From an uncultured Planctomycetaceae bacterium (GTDB lineage Bacteria > Planctomycetota > Planctomycetia > Pirellulales > Pirellulaceae), in contig CAIYOB010000386.1 in the NCBI GenBank assembly GCA_903927685.1, forward strand, positions 1-11,330: 11,330 bases of DNA. Direction: 5' to 3'. Position 1 is the stretch's first letter. Every line of letters starts with the position of its first letter. The notes beneath the pieces are model-generated. The model was not told the origin of the DNA and ran no database searches. It worked only from the letters and a program-made list of their open reading frames with translations. Below, in pieces: positions 1-6,321 of the stretch. Both the position numbers and the translations under genes were made by a program.

Positions 1-5
1 CCAAC

Positions 6-32
6 GTAGGACGGATTGTCAATCCGTCCCAC
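6..32 (+). repeat. REP-like palindrome, intact copy
   Basis: A GTAG foot is followed by the 10-base arm GGACGGATTG, a single central T, the complementary arm CAATCCGTCC and a closing CAC. It is one of the intact copies in the window. The GTAG side lies on the plus strand. It sits in the 231-base stretch beyond the response regulator's 3' end, which otherwise contains no gene I can support. Confidence 0.9.
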
Positions 33-43
33 GGCAGACAAAC

Positions 44-62
44 GACGGATTGCCAATTCGTC
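44..62 (+). repeat. REP-like palindrome, decayed copy
   Basis: The arms GACGGATTG and CAATTCGTC flank a single C. One base differs from the consensus right arm, and the GTAG foot is no longer recognisable. It lies 11 bases after the copy at 6-32, so the two look like an old pair. Confidence 0.75.
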
Positions 63-150
63 CGGACCGCCGAGCGGCAAGGACAGGCCCGATGCCCGAG
101 CCGTCCACTTTCGACAGAGTAGTCTAGCGCTCGCAGGCCACAGAATCCAT

Positions 151-164
151 ACGTAGAACTACGC
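151..164. promoter_or_regulatory. Candidate inverted-repeat operator
   Basis: The 12 bases at 152-163 form a 5-base inverted repeat, CGTAG-AA-CTACG. NarL/LuxR-type regulators like the one at 232-864 commonly bind short inverted repeats of this size, so this could be a site for that regulator or for a gene beyond the left edge. A palindrome this short also arises by chance, and no promoter elements could be assigned next to it. Confidence 0.25.
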
Positions 165-190
165 GTTTTGCGGTCCGCAGGATGTCAATC

Positions 191-214
191 GTAGGGCGGA
201 TTGGCAATCCGACG
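191..214 (+). repeat. REP-like palindrome, partly decayed, after response regulator
   Basis: A GTAG foot and the arms GGCGGATTG and CAATCCGAC surround a central G. The left arm has one substitution and the right arm ends irregularly. The copy begins 17 bases downstream of the response regulator stop codon, on the 3' side of that gene, and could fold into a hairpin at the end of its mRNA. No U-tract follows, so it is not a standard intrinsic terminator. Confidence 0.8.
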
Positions 215-231
215 TCCGCAGCGAACGGAAG

Positions 232-864
232 TCAAGTCGGCCCAATCAGCCCGTGGCGGATCGCACATTGCACGAGTTCGGCGGTTGAACGGGCCCCCAG
301 CAAGTCCATGATCTGTGCTTTGTGCCCCTCCGCCGTGCGAACAGAGATGTGGAGCAACTTGGCCACTTCTTTGGCGGAATGGCCCTCCGCGAACAGCTGC
401 AAGACTTCGCGCTGCCGGCGCGTGAGGGAGACTTCGTTGTCTCGGGGCGGATCGGGGAGGTGTGCCAGCAGTTCGGCGATTGTGGGCGTGACGTAGATCC
501 GCCCTGCCAGGGCCTCGTCAATCGCCGTCAACAGTTCCGTGCCCGCGGAGTGCTTGACCACAAAGCCGGAGGCCCCGGCGCGCATCGCCCGCGCGGCGTA
601 CAGGGCGTCCTTGTGCATCGTCAGAAAGACGACCTTGGCCTGGCAACCCGACCGGCGAATCTGCTCGACGGCGTCCAAGCCGTTCAGGATCGGCATCGTG
701 ATGTCGGCCACGATCACATCCGGCTGGAGCCGTTGGGCAGCCTCGACCAGGGCCCTGCCATCCTCCACGATGTCAACCAGTTCATAGGCCGGCTCCAAGA
801 GGCTGCGCAGTCCCTCGGCCACCATCCGGTGGTCATCGGCAATGACGATTCTGCGACGAGTCAT
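232..864 (-). CDS. NarL/LuxR-family response regulator
   Basis: The 210-aa product is a cytoplasmic DNA-binding response regulator, predicted to be phosphorylated by the kinase encoded at 1774-4098. The receiver domain spans about residues 4-120. The acidic pair is D10-D11, the phospho-acceptor is D54 (VADITMP), T82 is the switch Thr/Ser position and K104 is the conserved lysine. A LuxR-type helix-turn-helix occupies about 146-200, with the typical LTRRQREVLQLFAEG start and the recognition-helix region VRTAEGHKAQIMDLL. Length is normal for the family. The ATG at 864 is chosen because the receiver starts at once and GGAGGA (871-876) lies 6 bases upstream. An open frame continues further upstream but only through a palindromic repeat and the RAYT gene in another frame. 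Its target genes are unknown. Confidence 0.95.
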   Translation of the reverse strand: MTRRRIVIADDHRMVAEGLRSLLEPAYELVDIVEDGRALVEAAQRLQPDVIVADITMPILNGLDAVEQIRRSGCQAKVVFLTMHKDALYAARAMRAGASGFVVKHSAGTELLTAIDEALAGRIYVTPTIAELLAHLPDPPRDNEVSLTRRQREVLQLFAEGHSAKEVAKLLHISVRTAEGHKAQIMDLLGARSTAELVQCAIRHGLIGPT

Positions 865-893
865 GGATCGTCCTCCACGTTGTGTTGTTCGTT

Positions 894-920
894 GTGGGAC
901 GGATTGGCAATCCGTCCTAC
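894..920 (-). repeat. REP-like palindrome after RAYT stop
   Basis: An intact copy read GTAG-to-CCAC on the minus strand. It starts 5 bases beyond the RAYT stop codon and lies 18 bases before the response regulator's Shine-Dalgarno sequence. It is identical over all 27 bases to the copies at 1712-1738 and 1746-1772. Confidence 0.92.
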
Positions 921-925
921 GAGGG

Positions 926-1657
926 TCACAGCTCACGAAAGTCCCATCCGAGGGCTTTCCAACTCGGCCGCACCCACCGCGGGCAGTCGCCCGCTGACAA
1001 GCCGGCTCTCCTCGGATTGGCGCCGATGTACTGAAGGCAGCGATCGAGATGTTCTTCATCGCGAATGATGCGATCGAAGCTCTCTTCCTGCCACAGTTCG
1101 CCCGCCAGTTCAAGCATCGAGTTGATTTCTCGCGAAGTGCGGCGTTTTCGGCTTTGGAGGATCTTCTCCAGGGGATCCGCCTTGGGGCTGAGCGGACGCA
1201 GGATGGCATGGACGTGATTCGGCATGACGACATAGCTCGCCAGTTCGTAGGTGTCATCGTCGAAGTGGTGCAAGGCATCGACAACGATATGCGCGACATC
1301 CGGCCGCTTGAGACAGCAACTCCCCATGCCCTGATCGAGCCATTTTTCCACTCGCTGCATCTGTTCCAGACAGAATGCTTCCCACGCTTCACGGGGCACG
1401 GACTCGGCCTTGGTCCGGAGGACGGATTGCCAATCCGTCCCACGAACTCCGTGCCGTGCGGCAAACTCGCACTTCAGCGTCTCCAGCTCGTGCAGTTTTC
1501 CCTGCGGCAGTGAATCCGCGAGTCGAAACGTCACGAAGTAGGTCGCGCCATCCTGACGCCAATGCGGCAGATGCCGGTGATAGAACGTCACGGGAATATC
1601 GGGGTGCAGGCCCTGAAACCCCGGTGGACCCTGGCGGTTCCAGCTTTCCACGGTCAC
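926..1657 (-). CDS. REP-associated tyrosine transposase (RAYT, Y1 HUH nuclease)
   Basis: The 243-aa product belongs to the Y1/HUH single-strand nuclease family related to IS200/IS605 TnpA, whose RAYT members act on REP hairpins. Key parts visible are the N-terminal block YFVTFRLADSLP, the HUH motif in VVMPNHVHAI (H148, H150), the block WQEESFDRIIRDEEHL, and the catalytic tyrosine Y210 in YIGANPRRAGL, which matches the RAYT consensus YI..NPvrAGL. The GTG at 1657 is preferred because GGGAGG (1665-1670) lies 7 bases upstream. Longer frames run into palindromic repeats, and the nearby ATG at 1677 is out of frame. Residues about 72-80 (GTDWQSV region) come from a palindromic repeat inserted in frame (1417-1443), before the catalytic blocks. 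Key residues are intact, so activity is plausible. The gene lies between the kinase and regulator genes in the same orientation. Confidence 0.93.
   Translation of the reverse strand: MTVESWNRQGPPGFQGLHPDIPVTFYHRHLPHWRQDGATYFVTFRLADSLPQGKLHELETLKCEFAARHGVRGTDWQSVLRTKAESVPREAWEAFCLEQMQRVEKWLDQGMGSCCLKRPDVAHIVVDALHHFDDDTYELASYVVMPNHVHAILRPLSPKADPLEKILQSRKRRTSREINSMLELAGELWQEESFDRIIRDEEHLDRCLQYIGANPRRAGLSAGDCPRWVRPSWKALGWDFREL
1417..1443 (+). repeat. REP-like palindrome inside the RAYT coding sequence
   Basis: A GGAG foot, two perfect 10-base arms around a C and a closing CAC lie inside the RAYT open reading frame. Its 27 bases equal nine codons, so the frame is kept. On the coding strand it contributes the residues around GTDWQSV. 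Its orientation is opposite to that of the repeats flanking the gene. Confidence 0.93.
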
Positions 1658-1663
1658 GACGGC

Positions 1664-1670
1664 ACCTCCC
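1664..1670 (-). promoter_or_regulatory. Ribosome binding site deciding the RAYT start
   Basis: On the minus strand GGGAGGT precedes the GTG at 1657, with 7 bases between GGGAGG and the start codon. It is the only good Shine-Dalgarno match in the region and places translation start after the three upstream palindromes, excluding the repeat-derived N-terminal extension. Confidence 0.75.
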
Positions 1671-1677
1671 TTGTCAT

Positions 1678-1704
1678 GTGGGGCGGATTGACAATCCGTC
1701 TTAC
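1678..1704 (-). repeat. REP-like palindrome, slightly diverged, upstream of RAYT
   Basis: The copy carries two substitutions relative to the consensus, one in each outer arm region, with a central A on the plus strand. It ends 7 bases upstream of the RAYT ribosome binding site, so a hairpin here could affect loading of ribosomes on that gene. It is the first of three same-orientation copies spaced 34-35 bases apart. Confidence 0.88.
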
Positions 1705-1711
1705 GTTCGTT

Positions 1712-1738
1712 GTGGGACGGATTGGCAATCCGTCCTAC
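1712..1738 (-). repeat. REP-like palindrome, middle copy of tandem trio
   Basis: An intact copy with 13-base outer symmetry apart from the GTAG/GTGG difference at the two feet. Together with 7 bases on one side and 1 on the other it forms the 35-base direct repeat shared with 887-921. Confidence 0.93.
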
Positions 1739-1745
1739 GTCTATT

Positions 1746-1772
1746 GTGGGACGGATTGGCAATCCGTCCTAC
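1746..1772 (-). repeat. REP-like palindrome abutting the histidine kinase stop codon
   Basis: An intact copy whose edge is one base from the TAA stop codon of the histidine kinase (1774-1776). It is identical to 1712-1738 and 894-920. The position suggests a hairpin forming at the very end of the kinase coding message. Confidence 0.93.
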
Positions 1773-1773
1773 G

Positions 1774-4098
1774 TTACGACTCCTCCGGCCACGGGACGCG
1801 GGCTTGGATGCTGGTCCCCTGGCCAGAACTGGACAAAATCGAGAGCTCGCCGCCCACGAGCCGGACGCGCTCTTCCATGCTGGCCAACCCCACGCCCGCG
1901 TCTTGCCGACCTGCGGCCGGTTCAAAGCCACGACCATAATCCCGGACCTCCAGATCCAGGAATTCCAGGTCGGCATTCAGCGTCACGTCGACTCGGTCCG
2001 CCTGCGCGTGCTTGACGACATTCCGCAAAGCCTCCTGGGCGATCCGGTACACGCACAGAGCGACGTCTCGGGGCAGGTCGGCAGGCAGTTGCCCGCAACG
2101 GAAGTTCACGGTCAGCCGCCCGCGTTCCGCTACGCGATCGCACTCGGCGCGAAGCGCGTCCTTCAGGCCCAAGTCATCCAGGATGGCCGGGTGCAACTGC
2201 CGCGACAGGCGATGCACGTCGTCCGACAAGGCAATCAGTTGCTCTTTGACGCCGGCCAGCGAGGCCCGCGACGGGTGCGACTCCGGCAAGTCCTGCTCGG
2301 CTTTCCCGGCTTCAATCGCACCGGCGGCCAGACGCTGCGAGATATCGTCGTGCAATTCGCGAGCGATCCGCTTGCGCTCGTCCTCTTGCGCGGTCAGGAT
2401 TCGGCCGGCCAATTGCCGCGTTTCGTTGCGGCTGGCAGCCAACGCTTCATCGGCTCGGAGATGGCTCAGCGCGTTGCCAATCACTTCAGCAATCAGGCGG
2501 ATGCGTTGCAGTGTTCGCTGATCCCACGCCTGCTCGCGAGTGCCCAGGCCGAACGTGAGCATCCCGACGACCTGCCCGTTGTCTTGCAGGGCAACGGCGG
2601 CGACGGACTTGACTCCCAAACGTTCCGCCAGTTCTCGTTCATGGAATGCCTCGGCCGGCAAATCGGACAGGGAGGCGACATGGAAGACGTCCCCTTGCGT
2701 GATTCGAGCCCACATCCACGGTATCGAATCCAAGGCAACCACGTCCGGCGGCTGCGGCCCGCCGACACGGACTGACGTGATATTGGCGAGCAGTTCCCGT
2801 CCGTCTTTCGAGAGTCGAAACAGCGCGCCGCGATCCAGCCCCAATTGTTCCACGATGCATGCCAAGGCACGCTCGATTCCGGCCGTGATCCCATCCGCTG
2901 TGATCCCGACGAACCGCGACGAGACGTCGGACAACACGGTCTCGAACCGCAGTTGATCCGCCAGGTCCTGTTCCGCGATCCGCCGTCGTCGGCGGTTCAC
3001 CAGCAGACCCATGATCAGCAGCGATTGCAGGACGATGGCCGTCGCTCCGGCGATCACGTTCGTCCGGTATTCCTCCCACATAGTCGGCGGGCGGAACAAG
3101 ACGACGGAACCCGCCGGGAGGTTTTCCTCGGGGATGCTCCAGCGGCGGAGTTGCGCCCAGTCGAAGACGAACCGGTTCATGGAGGTCCCGGTGAACGGGA
3201 TGTCCGCGGGATTCTCGCCCCGTAGAATCCTCGCGGCGTTCTCGCCTGCGAGGCGGCCCTGTTCCTCCACGAGGGGCATACAGCCGCCGACGATCCCTGC
3301 GCCCAGCATGGTGTCATAGAGGGCGAAGACGGGGACGCGGGAGGCGGACGAGATTCGGTTCAGCACGTCTCGCGGCACGGTTGCGATTTCTCCGCCGCGG
3401 TCCCGCATATAGCTGTTGAAGAGGATGACATGGCTCGGCGGAAGCTGCGCCACCCGCGCGCACAGGGTGTCGATCGGGACGCCCGTCCAGTATTCGCATT
3501 GGATCTGCTCTTCCAGCGCGAGATCCGCCTGGATCGCCTCCAGCAGCAACAGATCCGTCTCGCCCGAACCGCTGATGACGATCGCGGTGCGGGTGGACGG
3601 GAACAGTCGCCGGGCGGCTTGCACGGTGCGGCGAGCGTCAAAGCGGTACAAGACGCCGGTCATTTTCGGGCTGTGGGGGAGCTGGTCACGCGTCTGTTCG
3701 AGGATCGAGCAGAAAACGACCGCCGCATCCGGGAACGGATTGTGGCGGACGAACAGCCCTGCGATGGCGTCACTCACGGGAATCACGACATCCGGCTTGA
3801 TGGGCTGGTACTTGGACAGCACCAGATCCAGCAACGCTTGACGGTCTTCGCCCTTTCCTACCCGATGGAAGTCCAGGTACTCGCTGTCGATGGCCACCGG
3901 CTTGCCCAGATTGGCCTCGAGCCCCTCGCGAATCCCTCGCTCCCATTGCTGGTTGATCGGCAGCTCGCGCCGCTGGCTGTACAGCACCAACACCCGGGGA
4001 GGATCGGCTGGGCCGGCCGCGGCAACGTCCCGATCGACGCCCCCCGCGGGGAGCGAAAGCAGGAAAACCGCTGTGACTGTTCGAGCTGTCCGGCTCAT
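1774..4098 (-). CDS. Hybrid-sensor histidine kinase: ABC substrate-binding-like sensor, GAF, HisKA_3, HATPase
   Basis: The 774-aa product is an inner-membrane NarX/DesK-class kinase. An N-terminal hydrophobic signal (about 8-28) precedes a periplasmic domain at about 34-335 resembling the ABC transporter substrate-binding family PF04392 (VLVLYSQ, EYLDFHRV, KPDVVIPVSDA, VPVFALYD blocks). One membrane segment at about 347-367 is followed by an arginine-rich stop, a GAF-like domain at about 390-545 and a HisKA_3 dimerisation domain with H583 in RIARELHDDISQRLA. The ATPase domain has an N box (N693, RNVVKHA), DYGRGF, and GVGLASMEERV near 736. Its partner is almost certainly the regulator at 232-864. 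The ATG at 4098 is chosen because the signal sequence starts there and upstream codons are repeat-derived; no clear Shine-Dalgarno is seen. The ligand is unknown. Confidence 0.93.
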   Translation of the reverse strand: MSRTARTVTAVFLLSLPAGGVDRDVAAAGPADPPRVLVLYSQRRELPINQQWERGIREGLEANLGKPVAIDSEYLDFHRVGKGEDRQALLDLVLSKYQPIKPDVVIPVSDAIAGLFVRHNPFPDAAVVFCSILEQTRDQLPHSPKMTGVLYRFDARRTVQAARRLFPSTRTAIVISGSGETDLLLLEAIQADLALEEQIQCEYWTGVPIDTLCARVAQLPPSHVILFNSYMRDRGGEIATVPRDVLNRISSASRVPVFALYDTMLGAGIVGGCMPLVEEQGRLAGENAARILRGENPADIPFTGTSMNRFVFDWAQLRRWSIPEENLPAGSVVLFRPPTMWEEYRTNVIAGATAIVLQSLLIMGLLVNRRRRRIAEQDLADQLRFETVLSDVSSRFVGITADGITAGIERALACIVEQLGLDRGALFRLSKDGRELLANITSVRVGGPQPPDVVALDSIPWMWARITQGDVFHVASLSDLPAEAFHERELAERLGVKSVAAVALQDNGQVVGMLTFGLGTREQAWDQRTLQRIRLIAEVIGNALSHLRADEALAASRNETRQLAGRILTAQEDERKRIARELHDDISQRLAAGAIEAGKAEQDLPESHPSRASLAGVKEQLIALSDDVHRLSRQLHPAILDDLGLKDALRAECDRVAERGRLTVNFRCGQLPADLPRDVALCVYRIAQEALRNVVKHAQADRVDVTLNADLEFLDLEVRDYGRGFEPAAGRQDAGVGLASMEERVRLVGGELSILSSSGQGTSIQARVPWPEES

Positions 4099-4149
4099 GA
4101 GTTTTTCAGGTCGATTGCTGATCGGGGCAGTGCGTCGCGTGTTATCCCT

Positions 4150-4176
4150 GTGGGACGGATTGCCAATCCATCCTAC
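4150..4176 (-). repeat. REP-like palindrome between lipoprotein and kinase genes
   Basis: A copy with one mismatch in an arm, oriented with its GTAG foot on the minus strand. It begins 24 bases after the stop codon of the ZnuA-like lipoprotein gene and 51 bases before the kinase start, in the 102-base gap that separates the metal operon from the two-component genes. Confidence 0.88.
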
Positions 4177-4200
4177 GAACCAAAAAACCTCCATCCCCTT

Positions 4201-5124
4201 TCAATCCGCCGCGCCCACCCCCATGGCTTTCAGCGCCTGGATGTTCAGCTTCATCACCGAGGCAAAGTCGCCGACAGCGGGTGCGCCGCCACAGGGCGCG
4301 AAGACAAGGCTGTGCACGCCCAACGCAGTCAGCTTCGCGCGAATGTCAGCGGCCGGCTCCCCCTCCCAGATCATGCACTTCGCCGGATGCGCACTCAGCA
4401 GCGCGGTCAACTCCTGCCACATCGCTTCCGACGGCATTTCGCCCGGCTCCCAGTGGACGCTACGGCCGTTTAGTTGATAGCGACGCTCAAAATACTGGTA
4501 GACAGGATGGGAGAACAGTACCGGCACACCGGCCGCGGCCTTGGCGGTCTGGCTGAGCTCCGCGTCCAGCGTTTCCAGTTCCTGCACCAGGTTCTGGAGC
4601 TGTGCCTGGAACTGGCCCTGGTGTTCAGGCCACCGTCGGGAGAACGCATTTTCGATCGCACGCGCCTGCTCGATGGCCAGGGCCAAGTCCAGCCACGTCG
4701 TAAAGGCGGTTGCCGAATGCTCGTGTTCTCCGTCCGGGCCGTGACTGTGCGTGACCGATCCCTCCAAGGCGATAAACTGTGCTTGGAGGCCGTCGGTCGT
4801 ATCGACCAGGCGGGACGAAGGCAGGGACACGTTCTTGAGCCAGGATTCGTAGGACGCTCCGTTCAGCACCACCAGATCCGCCTTCTGCAGCGCCGCGACA
4901 TCCTCCGGCGTCGGCGCCCAGAAGGCGGGATCCTGGCCGGAGGGGACTGGCAACCGGACGTCAACCAGGGGCGCCGAGATCCTCTGAGCGAAATACTGCA
5001 GCGGGTAATTGGTTGCATAGACCACTGGCCGACCGGTGGGTTCCGAGCCCGTCTCCGCGACGTCCTTTCCCGAACACCCGGCCAACAGGATCGACAACAT
5101 CACGGCCGCATACCACACTTTCAT
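4201..5124 (-). CDS. ZnuA/TroA-like metal-binding lipoprotein
   Basis: The 307-aa product is a predicted lipoprotein: hydrophobic leader and lipobox LLAGC with C17 as the lipidated residue. The body follows the ZnuA/TroA cluster A-I fold: VVYATNYPLQYFAQRI, DPAFWAPTPEDVAALQKADLVVLNGA, a long central helix, FSHPVYQYFERRY and a C-terminal MKLNIQALKAMG helix. A histidine-rich loop with HSHGPDGEHEH lies at 126-136. Compared with canonical ZnuA, the first two ligand histidines are replaced (A67 in DPAFW; T142 in FTTWLD) and the late aspartate is absent, while H206 remains. AAGGAG lies upstream of the ATG. The gene follows the permease stop by 15 bases and is the last of the operon. I infer a metal (probably zinc) binding or delivery role with the ABC transporter upstream; substrate is not shown by sequence. 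Confidence 0.88.
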   Translation of the reverse strand: MKVWYAAVMLSILLAGCSGKDVAETGSEPTGRPVVYATNYPLQYFAQRISAPLVDVRLPVPSGQDPAFWAPTPEDVAALQKADLVVLNGASYESWLKNVSLPSSRLVDTTDGLQAQFIALEGSVTHSHGPDGEHEHSATAFTTWLDLALAIEQARAIENAFSRRWPEHQGQFQAQLQNLVQELETLDAELSQTAKAAAGVPVLFSHPVYQYFERRYQLNGRSVHWEPGEMPSEAMWQELTALLSAHPAKCMIWEGEPAADIRAKLTALGVHSLVFAPCGGAPAVGDFASVMKLNIQALKAMGVGAAD

Positions 5125-5139
5125 GGCGAACTCCTTGCT

Positions 5140-6321
5140 TCAGGTACCGATGAAACGGACAAGCAGGTTTCCGAAACGGCTAACGCCCGCCGTGAGCACT
5201 CCCGCAATCACCATGCCTGCGAACACGACGAGCAGGATTTCCGCGGCCAGCATGCCCGTCAGACGCCGCGAGGCCCCGCCCGTCTTGCGGATCGTCTCGA
5301 TCTCGCGGCGCCGCAGACGAATCGACAGCACGAACACGAGGGTGGCCGTCATCAGGGTTGCCCCGCCAACGCCGACGCTGCCGAGAATCACATAATTGCG
5401 CACGGAGAACATCGTCTCCAGGACCTCGTTCACGACCAGCGACGGCACGAGCATCTGCACGGCCGTGCCCTCTTCCTCGTATCGTCCCCTGAGGAGGATG
5501 CCCGATTTGCGGTCCGTCGGCACGGCCAGGACGGCGTCGACGGGAAAGCCGTCCGGGTCGCCATGAAAATGAAAAGACTGCAGATTCTCCGGCGTGATCT
5601 CGGTGTAGGACAGGACCGTAGCATTGGCCACGACATTGCCCTCGTCGCGCTGGAGCACCCCCGGGTCGCCTTCCCGCGCCGCGTTCACGTTGTCGTGACC
5701 ATGGGCCAGGCCGGAAATGATCCACGTCGTTTTGAGGTCCACAAACACGGCTTCGTCATCGACGGTGCCGGCTGGTTTCAGCACACCCACCACAGGCATC
5801 TTCAGGGGAAAAGCCCCCGCCACGTCAAACGCGCTGCCGGCCGACGAGAGGACCGCGTCGCCCACGTCCGCGCCCAAGACGCGGGCGGCCTCCGCTCCCA
5901 GAACACACTCGCCCAGCAAGCCGAACCAGCGCCCTTGGCCCACGGTCAGACGGCGAAAATCGGCGTAGTCGAGCGTGGTGCCGACAATCCGCTGATTTCT
6001 GACCGTATACCGCAGATGCAGCGGAATCCCCACGGCCAGGCCGGTCTGGTCGACTCGCCGCACCTCCCGGAACTCGCACGGCGACAGATTCGGCGGCCGG
6101 AAATAGAGCGCGCTCAGCGTCAGATCCACCGCGCTCCCCTGGGCTCCGATCAACAAGGCAGTCGAGTCGGCGCGGGCCGTCAGCGTCCGGGCGCCCTGCT
6201 CGACCACCACGTACAATCCGGCGGGCAGAAAGAGGACCAGGCTGATGGCAAACACCAACAACACCGTCTTGCCCCAGTGGAAGCGGACATACCGCCAAGC
6301 CATGTAAAGGACGTGGTTCAT
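5140..6321 (-). CDS. FtsX/MacB-type ABC transporter permease
   Basis: The 393-aa inner-membrane product has one N-terminal membrane segment (about 18-40), a large periplasmic domain (about 41-305) and two C-terminal segments (about 309-334 and 357-380) joined by the cytoplasmic RRREIETIRKTGGAS loop typical of FtsX/MacB proteins. The periplasmic domain has IVGTTLDYADFRRL and VLGAEAARVLGADVGDAV, which I recognise from permeases of Zrg-type zinc uptake loci. It also has two histidine motifs, HGHD (207-210) and HFHGD (251-255). Only three membrane segments are evident, where MacB has four; the chain ends 13 residues after the third. This may be normal for the subfamily. Its start overlaps the ATPase stop by 4 bases, so the two are probably translationally coupled partners. 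Confidence 0.9.
   Translation of the reverse strand: MNHVLYMAWRYVRFHWGKTVLLVFAISLVLFLPAGLYVVVEQGARTLTARADSTALLIGAQGSAVDLTLSALYFRPPNLSPCEFREVRRVDQTGLAVGIPLHLRYTVRNQRIVGTTLDYADFRRLTVGQGRWFGLLGECVLGAEAARVLGADVGDAVLSSAGSAFDVAGAFPLKMPVVGVLKPAGTVDDEAVFVDLKTTWIISGLAHGHDNVNAAREGDPGVLQRDEGNVVANATVLSYTEITPENLQSFHFHGDPDGFPVDAVLAVPTDRKSGILLRGRYEEEGTAVQMLVPSLVVNEVLETMFSVRNYVILGSVGVGGATLMTATLVFVLSIRLRRREIETIRKTGGASRRLTGMLAAEILLVVFAGMVIAGVLTAGVSRFGNLLVRFIGT

Larger units (their letters stand above)
887..1772 (-). mobile_element. REP-RAYT module inserted between kinase and regulator genes
   Basis: A RAYT gene (926-1657) is bracketed by palindromic repeats: one copy on its 3' side (894-920) and three on its 5' side (1678-1772). 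The 35 bases at 887-921 are identical to 1705-1739. Removing one interval between these direct repeats (818 bases) would leave about 91 bases and a single palindrome pair between the kinase stop and the regulator start, normal spacing for a two-component operon. This is what is expected if the module entered an older kinase-regulator pair or arose by recombination between repeats. Exact element ends and any target-site duplication are not resolved. Confidence 0.65.

Noticed and set aside
232..1464. A 410-codon frame that would fuse an N-terminal extension to the response regulator
   Set aside because: The extra 200 codons are an out-of-frame reading of the RAYT gene plus a repeat. The ATG at 864 with GGAGGA upstream fits the receiver domain exactly.
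1678..1772. Tandem hairpins as intrinsic terminators of the kinase gene
   Set aside because: Stems are strong but no run of U follows on the transcribed strand, so standard Rho-independent termination cannot be claimed from sequence.
1375..2775. Plus-strand open frame of 466 codons opposite the kinase gene
   Set aside because: It runs through three palindromic repeats and the antisense of the kinase's ATPase and GAF domains; no recognisable domain.
4099..4194. N-terminal 32-codon extension of the kinase and similar extensions of the RAYT (1658-1762) and isomerase (10039-10182)
   Set aside because: These are translations of palindromic repeats (GRIGNPS/TDCQSV-type peptides) and precede plausible starts; automatic gene callers are likely to include them wrongly.
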